Source: DATBDM01 sp036269915 (GTDB lineage: Bacteria; Actinomycetota; Thermoleophilia; Solirubrobacterales; Solirubrobacteraceae). Taken from it: a stretch of DNA of 15,372 bases. The DNA lies in NCBI GenBank assembly GCA_036269915.1, contig DATBDM010000253.1, forward strand, positions 1 through 15,372. Reading direction: 5' to 3'. The position numbers and the translations under genes were made by a program. The notes under the pieces are model-generated. The model was not told the origin of the DNA. It did not search any database and saw only the letters and a program-made list of their open reading frames with translations. Positions 1 to 4,631 of the stretch are shown here, piece by piece (position 1 is the first letter of the stretch; each line of letters opens with the position of its first letter).

Positions 1-195
1 GTCGTCGACGCCGGCCAGCGCGTGTTCGGCTACGAGAACCTGCTCGTCTGCGACGGGTCGGCGATCCCGGCCAACGTCGGCGTCAACCCCAGCCTGACCA
101 TCACCGCGCTCGCCGAGCACGCGATGAGCCTGATCCCGGAGGCCGATCAGCCGCCGGTGACCTCTCGCGCGAAGGTCTCGAACACGTCGACATAG
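1..195 (+). CDS. GMC family oxidoreductase, C-terminal fragment (5' end outside window)
   Basis: Reading frame 1 is open from the first base to a TAG at 193-195 and gives the last 64 residues of a protein. The segment VFGYENLLVCDGSAIPANVG, followed by VNPSLTITALAEHAM, is the typical C-terminal end of glucose-methanol-choline flavin oxidoreductases. The NP of GVNPSLTI (about residues 29-30 of the fragment) is the conserved Asn-Pro that in cholesterol-oxidase-like members lies at the active site. Family members use FAD to oxidise alcohols. The substrate cannot be told because the FAD-binding N-terminus and the rest of the catalytic domain lie upstream. The last 16 codons overlap the end of the opposite-strand aminotransferase, so the tail after HAMSLIPEA is probably not conserved. 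Family call is firm; function is open. Confidence 0.9.
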   Translation, partial: VVDAGQRVFGYENLLVCDGSAIPANVGVNPSLTITALAEHAMSLIPEADQPPVTSRAKVSNTST

Positions 196-1532
196 CCCTG
201 GAGGTCCGCGTCGGTGTGCAGCACCGAGAGCGTCCACTCCTCGTCCTGGCCCGGCGTCATGAAGATCCCGGCGTTCATGTGGTACAGCCAGGCGAGATCG
301 GACAGGTCGTGCTCGATCTTGGTCAGGTAGTCGCGGTACTCGCGGATCGGCTCGCGCGAGAAGACGACACAGCCCTTGGACCCCATGCCGACGGTGTGCG
401 CGGGCAGCCCATAGCGCGCGATCACGTCCTCGCATCCGGCCATCAGCTTCTCGTTGGCGGCGTGCAGCTGGGCGTAGGCGGCGTCGGTGAGCACCTGACA
501 GAGCGTCGCCTCCGCCGCGGCCATCGTCAGCGGGTTGCCGTTGAACGTGCCCTGCTGGCGCACGCGGCCGTCGGCCACGAGCTCGGCCAGCGCGTCGGTC
601 ATGCCGACCGCGCCACCGGGCAGCCCGCCGCAGATCGCCTTGGCCAGGCAGACGACGTCCGGGGTCACGCCGTACAGCTCGGTGGCCCCACCGGCGGCCA
701 CCGCCGCGCCCGTCTTGACCTCGTCGAAGATCAGCACCGCGCCGTGCTGAGTGCACAGCTCGCGCACCCGCTCGAGGTAGCCCTCGACGGGCGGCACGAT
801 GTTGATGTTCATCATCGCCGGCTCCATGATCACGCCCGCGACCTCGCCGTCGAGCTCGGCGAGCAGGGCGGCGAGCGCGTCCGCGTCGTTGAACGGCACG
901 GCGCGCGTGAGGGCGGTCATCGCCTCCGGGTAGCCGAGCCCGTAGGGGACCGAGGCCGGCCGGGCGCGGTCGCCCATCTGGTCGGCGGGCGGCTTGACCG
1001 AGACCATCACGGCGTCGTGATGGCCGTGGTAGGTGCCCTCGATCTTGACGATCACGTCGCAGCCGGTGAACCCGCGCGCGAGGTGGATGCCGTCCATCGT
1101 CGACTCGGTGCCGGAGTTCGTGAAGCGCCAGTGGGGGAGCCCCCAGCGGCGGCGCAGCTCCTCGGCGACGACGATCGAGCCGGTCGTCGGGGCGGCGAAG
1201 TGGGTGCCGTCGTCCATCCGTGCCTTGACCGCGGCCGCGACGACCGGGTTGGCGTGCCCGACGCACATGACGCCGAAGCCGTTGTGGAAGTCGAGGTACT
1301 CGTTGCCGTCGACGTCCCAGACGCGGGCGCCCTCGCCGCGCTCGAGGTAGACGGGCCAGGGGTCGTTGCACTGGAACTGCGACGGGACGCCGGCCGGCAT
1401 CACGGCCTTCGCCCGCTCGAAGTGCTCGCCCGAGGCGCGCGTGCGCTCGCGTAGCAGCTCGCGCTGGCGGGCGGTCAGCGACGCGATGCGGTCGCGGTCG
1501 AGTGAGGCCGTGGCAGGACGCGTCGCGCTCAT
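147..1532 (-). CDS. Class III pyridoxal-phosphate aminotransferase (glutamate-1-semialdehyde aminomutase-like)
   Basis: This 461-residue protein is a fold-type I PLP enzyme of the class III (omega/ornithine) aminotransferase family. Visible motifs are GTES (141-144, phosphate-binding loop), YHGHHD (168-173), LIFDEVKTG with D270 that pairs with the PLP ring nitrogen, and LAKAICGG with K298 as the Schiff-base lysine. TFNGNPL (about 329-335) is the second phosphate-site segment. Length and the GGLPGGAVG loop resemble glutamate-1-semialdehyde 2,1-aminomutase relatives. The long N-terminal extension and the non-haem neighbourhood argue against a HemL role, and the amino donor and acceptor are unknown. 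The ATG start at 1532 follows a TAGGCT hexamer with no Shine-Dalgarno. It lies 42 bp after the acyl-CoA synthetase stop on the same strand, so co-transcription is possible. Its 3' end overlaps the GMC gene by 49 nt. Confidence 0.93.
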   Translation of the reverse strand: MSATRPATASLDRDRIASLTARQRELLRERTRASGEHFERAKAVMPAGVPSQFQCNDPWPVYLERGEGARVWDVDGNEYLDFHNGFGVMCVGHANPVVAAAVKARMDDGTHFAAPTTGSIVVAEELRRRWGLPHWRFTNSGTESTMDGIHLARGFTGCDVIVKIEGTYHGHHDAVMVSVKPPADQMGDRARPASVPYGLGYPEAMTALTRAVPFNDADALAALLAELDGEVAGVIMEPAMMNINIVPPVEGYLERVRELCTQHGAVLIFDEVKTGAAVAAGGATELYGVTPDVVCLAKAICGGLPGGAVGMTDALAELVADGRVRQQGTFNGNPLTMAAAEATLCQVLTDAAYAQLHAANEKLMAGCEDVIARYGLPAHTVGMGSKGCVVFSREPIREYRDYLTKIEHDLSDLAWLYHMNAGIFMTPGQDEEWTLSVLHTDADLQGYVDVFETFAREVTGG

Positions 1533-1539
1533 GCGCGGC

Positions 1540-1545
1540 AGCCTA
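1540..1545 (-). promoter_or_regulatory. Candidate -10 box (TAGGCT) for a leaderless aminotransferase mRNA
   Basis: On the minus strand TAGGCT is followed by 7 nt and then the ATG at 1532, which would place the transcription start at or next to the start codon. No purine-rich ribosome-binding site is visible. I see no good -35 box at 17-18 nt, so the call rests on the hexamer and its spacing. Confidence 0.35.
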
Positions 1546-1574
1546 CTTCCGCGCCCGGCCGCTCGGGTAGGGGG

Positions 1575-3020
1575 TTAACCCGCCTCGCGCAGCGCCGCGC
1601 GGCGGATCTTGCCGCTGGCCGTCTTGGGCAGCTCGGCCGCGTAGTCGACGCGGCGCGGGTACTTGTAGGGCGCCGTCAGCTCCTTCACGTGGTCCTGCAG
1701 CGCGCGCGTGAGGCCGGCCGAGGGCGCGTGGCCGTCGCGCAGCACGACGACGGCGCGCACGACGCTGCCGCGCTCGTCGTCGGGCGCGGCGACGACGGCG
1801 GCCTCGGCCACGGCGGGGTGGGCGACGAGCGCCGACTCGACCTCGAACGGCCCGATCCGGTAGCCGGCGGAGATGATCACGTCGTCGGTGCGGCCGACGA
1901 AGGAGTAGAAGCCGTCGTCGTCGCGGGTGACCCGGTCGCCCGTCCGCCACGGGCCGGCGTGCGGCTCCTCGCCCAGGTAGTGCGAGAAGAACGTCGGCAC
2001 GGTCGCCGGATCGGCGACGAGCTCGCCGTCGACGACGTCCAGCGCGATGCCGGGCAGCGCGCGGCCCATCGAGCCGGGCCGCGCCGGGGCGCCGAGCGGC
2101 ATGCCGGTGAGCTGACCCGTCTCGGTCTGGCCGTAGCCGTCGCGGATCCACAGGCCGGTGGCCTCGTGCCAGGCGCCGAGCACCTCCGGGTTGAGCGCCT
2201 CGCCCGCGGCCACGAGCCCGCGCAGGCCCGCGACGGGCCGCAGCGCGACGCGCTTGGCGATCGTCCGGTACTCGGTCGGTGCCATGCAGAGGACGTCCAC
2301 GCGCTCGCGCGCGAGGACCCCCAGCCGCTCGGCCGGGTCGAAGCGCGCGTCGTGCAGCAGCGCCGCGGCCCCTCGCAGCCAGGGCGCGATGAAGACGTTG
2401 CGCGCGGACTTCGACCAGCCCGAGGCGGCCGTGCACCAGACGACGCCGCCCGGGCGGGCGTCGAGCCAGTGCTCGGCCTGCAGCGCCTGGCCGTCGAGGT
2501 AGCGCCGCGCGTGCAGGACCGGCCGCGGCTCCCCCGAGGTGCCGGAGGTGAAGGTGATCAGGCACGGCGCCTCGGACTCGAGCGGCTCGCCGGTCACCGG
2601 CTCGCCCGCCGTGAGCTCGGGTCCTGGCACCAGGAGCACGCCGTCGGTCCGGCCCGCGGCGGCGAGGGTGTCCGCGTTGCGCTCGTCGCAGACGATCAGC
2701 GCCGGCCCGGTGGCGTCGAGGCGCAGCCGCAGGTCCTTGGCGCGCAGCTGCTCGGTGCAGGGCAGCACGACCGCGCCGAGCCGGAAGCAGGCGAGCATCG
2801 CGATCACCCACTCGGGACGGTTGCCGATCAGCGTCATCACTACGTCGCCCCGCGCCACGCCGCGCTCGCGCAGCGTTCCGGCGGCCCGCCGCGAGGCGTC
2901 GGCGACCTCGCCGAAGCGCCACTCGCGGCGCGTTCCGTCGCGCGCGAGCTCGACCAGGGCCAGCCCGTCGGACGGCGCACGATCTAGCGCAACGTCCAGG
3001 AAGGAGGTGTGGCCGGCCAT
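1575..3020 (-). CDS. Acyl-CoA synthetase / AMP-dependent ligase (medium-chain, ACSM-like)
   Basis: This 481-residue ANL-superfamily enzyme activates a carboxylate with ATP to an acyl-adenylate and then a CoA thioester. Motifs in order are the P-loop TSGTSGEPRP (158-167, Arg where Lys is usual), APTEYRT (247-253), AAGEALNP (271-278), DGYGQTETG (294-302), WRTGD (358-362), the hinge-region GRTDDVIISAGYRIGP (376-391) and the C-terminal PKTASGKIRR with catalytic K471. The AGEALNP and PTEYR segments resemble medium-chain/benzoate-type acyl-CoA synthetases, but the acid is unknown. The open frame continues far upstream of 3020; I chose ATG 3020 because MAGHTSFLDVA begins the family homology and everything before it is antisense to the dehydrogenase. 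It is somewhat shorter than typical family members (about 500-570). It is divergent from the acyl-CoA dehydrogenase, with a small membrane gene between them. Confidence 0.93.
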   Translation of the reverse strand: MAGHTSFLDVALDRAPSDGLALVELARDGTRREWRFGEVADASRRAAGTLRERGVARGDVVMTLIGNRPEWVIAMLACFRLGAVVLPCTEQLRAKDLRLRLDATGPALIVCDERNADTLAAAGRTDGVLLVPGPELTAGEPVTGEPLESEAPCLITFTSGTSGEPRPVLHARRYLDGQALQAEHWLDARPGGVVWCTAASGWSKSARNVFIAPWLRGAAALLHDARFDPAERLGVLARERVDVLCMAPTEYRTIAKRVALRPVAGLRGLVAAGEALNPEVLGAWHEATGLWIRDGYGQTETGQLTGMPLGAPARPGSMGRALPGIALDVVDGELVADPATVPTFFSHYLGEEPHAGPWRTGDRVTRDDDGFYSFVGRTDDVIISAGYRIGPFEVESALVAHPAVAEAAVVAAPDDERGSVVRAVVVLRDGHAPSAGLTRALQDHVKELTAPYKYPRRVDYAAELPKTASGKIRRAALREAG

Positions 3021-3028
3021 CGGGCCGG

Positions 3029-3034
3029 AGGTTA
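3029..3034 (-). promoter_or_regulatory. Candidate -10 box (TAACCT) for the acyl-CoA synthetase
   Basis: On the minus strand TAACCT is followed by 8 nt and the ATG at 3020, a leaderless-type arrangement. No Shine-Dalgarno is seen and no convincing -35 element lies 17-18 nt upstream. Confidence 0.3.
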
Positions 3035-3077
3035 CGATGCGCGGCCAACGGGCCCGTCCGCCGGGCACGTCTCGCGC

Positions 3078-3302
3078 ATGCCCGACGACGAGCCCAGCAT
3101 CCTCTCCCGGTTCCAGCCAGGCCCGGCGATCGCCGCCGCCGTGCTGATCGCGGCGCTGCTGGCGCTCGCCCTGCTCGACCGCGGCCAGGGCGCCGCACCC
3201 GCGGCGCCGCCGGCCGTGGGCTCCGGCCCCGCCGTCCAGTTGCTCCCGCAGGGCCGGCCCGACGCCGGCGTGGCCCAGTACGGCCGCGGCGGCACGCGCT
3301 GA
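3078..3302 (+). CDS. Small single-pass membrane protein, function unknown
   Basis: A 74-residue frame starts MPDDEPSILSRF. It carries one strongly hydrophobic stretch of about 18 residues (17-34, AIAAAVLIAALLALALLD), followed by an Ala/Pro/Gly-rich tail of about 40 residues. The layout suggests a short cytoplasmic N-terminus, one membrane helix and an outside tail, or an uncleaved signal anchor. I recognise no family. An upstream in-frame ATG at 3009 would overlap the divergent acyl-CoA synthetase start, so 3078 is preferred; there is no clear Shine-Dalgarno at either. It ends 39 bp before the acyl-CoA dehydrogenase on the same strand. In such GC-rich DNA a chance frame of this size is possible, but the coherent membrane helix and the otherwise empty gap favour a gene. 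Confidence 0.5.
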   Translation: MPDDEPSILSRFQPGPAIAAAVLIAALLALALLDRGQGAAPAAPPAVGSGPAVQLLPQGRPDAGVAQYGRGGTR

Positions 3303-3309
3303 CCGGCCG

Positions 3310-3335
3310 TATCGGCGCTGCAGCGCCGATATGCT
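3310..3335 (+). promoter_or_regulatory. Perfect 22-bp palindrome overlapping a -10 box: probable operator/promoter of the acyl-CoA dehydrogenase
   Basis: TATCGGCGCTG at 3310-3320 is followed directly by its exact reverse complement at 3321-3331, giving a 22-bp palindrome with no spacer. Its last two bases form the start of TATGCT (3330-3335), a TAnnnT -10 hexamer placed 6 nt before the ATG at 3342, so the transcript would be leaderless. A repressor dimer bound here would block RNA polymerase. TetR/AcrR-type repressors often control acyl-CoA genes through such sites, but no regulator gene for it is in the window. A terminator role for the small upstream gene is less likely because no T-tract follows. 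Confidence 0.65.
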
Positions 3336-3341
3336 CGCCCC

Positions 3342-4541
3342 ATGGCCGTCGCCTCCCCTTTCTACGAGAAGACCGACGAGCAGAAGGCCATCCTCGAGAT
3401 GGTCCGGCAGTTCGTCGACGAGCAGATCCTCCCCAAGGCCGCGCACTACGACCACGAGGACGAGTTCCCCGAGCCGATCGTCGAGCAGATGAAGGAGCTC
3501 GGTCTCTTCGGGGTCACGATCCCCGAGGAGTACGGCGGGATGGGCCTGGACCTCACGACCTACGCGATGATCGTCGAGGAGCTCTCCCGCGGCTGGATCT
3601 CGATCTCCGGCGTGGTCAACACCCACTTCATCGGCTCCTACCTGCTGATGAAGTTCGGCTCCGACGAGCAGAAGGAGCGCCTGCTCCCGCGCATGGCGAC
3701 GGGTGAGATCCGCGCCGCCTTCAGCCTCTCCGAGCCCGAGCTGGGCTCCGACGTCGCCGCGATCAAGACGTCCGGCGTCAAGCAGGCCGACGGGTCGTAC
3801 CAGATCAACGGCCAGAAGATGTGGGTCACGAACGGCCTGCGCTCCGGCGTCGTCTTCGTGCTCGCACGCACCGACCGCGAGTCCGAGACCCCGCAGCGCG
3901 GCATGACCTGCTTCATCTGCGAGAAGGAGCCGGGCGCCTCCGAGAACCCGGGTCTGACGGTCCCGCCGCAGATCCGCAAGCTCGGCTACAAGGGCGTCGA
4001 GTCGACCGAGCTGGTCTTCGACGGCTACTCCTGCCCCGCGGACATGATCCTGGGCGGCGAGCGCGCCGGGCTCAACAAGGGCTTCCCGCAGATGATGGAC
4101 GCGCTCGAGGTCGGCCGCGTCAACGTCGCCGCCCGCGGCGTCGGCATCGCCCAGCGAGCGCTCGAGCTCGCCCTGCGCTACTCGCAGGAGCGCTCGGCGT
4201 TCGGCAAGCCGATCGCCCAGCACCAGGCGATCCAGTTCAAGCTCGCCGACATGGCCACCAAGACCGAGGCCGCGCGCCTGCTCACGCTCAAGGCGGCCCG
4301 CATGAAGGACGCCGGCGAGCGCTCGGACATCGAGGCCGGCATGGCGAAGCTGTTCGCCTCCGAGACCGGCAAGGAGGTCGTCGAGGACGCGTTCCGCATC
4401 CACGGCGGCTACGGCTACTCGAAGGAGTACGAGATCGAGCGCCTGTACCGCGACGCCCCGCTGCTGCTGATCGGCGAGGGCACGAGCGAGATCCAGCGCA
4501 TGGTCATCGGGCGCAGTCTGCTGCGCCGCCACAAGATCTAG
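3342..4541 (+). CDS. Acyl-CoA dehydrogenase
   Basis: This 399-residue flavoprotein belongs to the acyl-CoA dehydrogenase family, which introduces the alpha-beta double bond into acyl-CoA esters and passes electrons to ETF. The helical N-terminal domain (about 1-120) is followed by signature 1, FSLSEPELGSD (127-137), the beta domain with MWVTNG (160-165), and the C-terminal helical domain. It ends with signature 2, IEGLYRD-like IERLYRDAPLLLIGEGTSEI. The Glu of GEGT (E379) sits at the catalytic-base position used by short/medium-chain and many branched-chain members. HGGYGYSKEY (354-363) is the usual FAD/dimer loop. Length is typical. ATG 3342 begins a standard N-terminus and has a -10 hexamer 6 nt before it. 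Chain-length specificity cannot be read from sequence alone. Pairing with the divergent acyl-CoA synthetase suggests a common acid-degradation route. Confidence 0.96.
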   Translation: MAVASPFYEKTDEQKAILEMVRQFVDEQILPKAAHYDHEDEFPEPIVEQMKELGLFGVTIPEEYGGMGLDLTTYAMIVEELSRGWISISGVVNTHFIGSYLLMKFGSDEQKERLLPRMATGEIRAAFSLSEPELGSDVAAIKTSGVKQADGSYQINGQKMWVTNGLRSGVVFVLARTDRESETPQRGMTCFICEKEPGASENPGLTVPPQIRKLGYKGVESTELVFDGYSCPADMILGGERAGLNKGFPQMMDALEVGRVNVAARGVGIAQRALELALRYSQERSAFGKPIAQHQAIQFKLADMATKTEAARLLTLKAARMKDAGERSDIEAGMAKLFASETGKEVVEDAFRIHGGYGYSKEYEIERLYRDAPLLLIGEGTSEIQRMVIGRSLLRRHKI

Positions 4542-4552
4542 GCACGGCGGAC

Positions 4553-4581
4553 TTGACAGTCCTGCGGGCACGCGGGACACT
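4553..4581 (+). promoter_or_regulatory. Sigma-70-type promoter of the secreted glycosidase-like gene (TTGACA, 17-nt spacer, GACACT)
   Basis: A perfect -35 TTGACA (4553-4558) lies exactly 17 nt before GACACT (4576-4581), which keeps the A at position 2 and T at position 6 of the -10 consensus. Transcription would start near 4588, 11 nt before the palindromic operator. The element begins 12 bp after the acyl-CoA dehydrogenase stop codon, so this gene has its own promoter. Confidence 0.6.
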
Positions 4582-4598
4582 CAGCAGTGGCAGCGTCC

Positions 4599-4610
4599 GA
4601 CAACGTTGTC
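4599..4610 (+). promoter_or_regulatory. LacI-family-type operator (GACAACGTTGTC)
   Basis: The 12-bp perfect palindrome GACAACGTTGTC has the central CG and AACGTT core characteristic of operators of LacI/GalR-family sugar repressors. It lies about 11 nt after the predicted transcription start and 21 nt before the start codon, a classical repression position. No LacI-family gene is in the window, so the repressor would act from elsewhere. The inference is carbohydrate-inducible expression of the secreted enzyme. Confidence 0.6.
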
Positions 4611-4617
4611 ATCCGGC

Positions 4618-4625
4618 AGGGGGAG
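4618..4625 (+). promoter_or_regulatory. Ribosome-binding site AGGGGGAG
   Basis: AGGGGGAG ends 6 nt before the ATG at 4632. It decides the start: an in-frame ATG-less extension upstream to 4587 would place this site and the operator inside the coding region, whereas the start at 4632 gives a clean signal peptide. Confidence 0.75.
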
Positions 4626-4631
4626 AGAATC

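Noticed and set aside
147..1532. HemL (glutamate-1-semialdehyde aminomutase for haem synthesis)
   Set aside because: It shares the fold and some motifs, but the N-terminal extension, active-site loop differences and lack of haem genes nearby do not support that specific role.
3310..3331. Palindrome read as an intrinsic terminator of the small upstream gene
   Set aside because: There is no loop and no T-tract after it, and it overlaps a -10 hexamer and is 10 nt from the next start codon. An operator fits better.
1575..4580. A 1001-codon open frame on the minus strand that would fuse about 520 extra residues to the acyl-CoA synthetase
   Set aside because: The extra part is exactly antisense to the acyl-CoA dehydrogenase and is low-complexity, Leu/Gly/Asp/Val-rich sequence, as expected for the opposite strand of a GC-rich gene. 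Family homology begins at the ATG at 3020.
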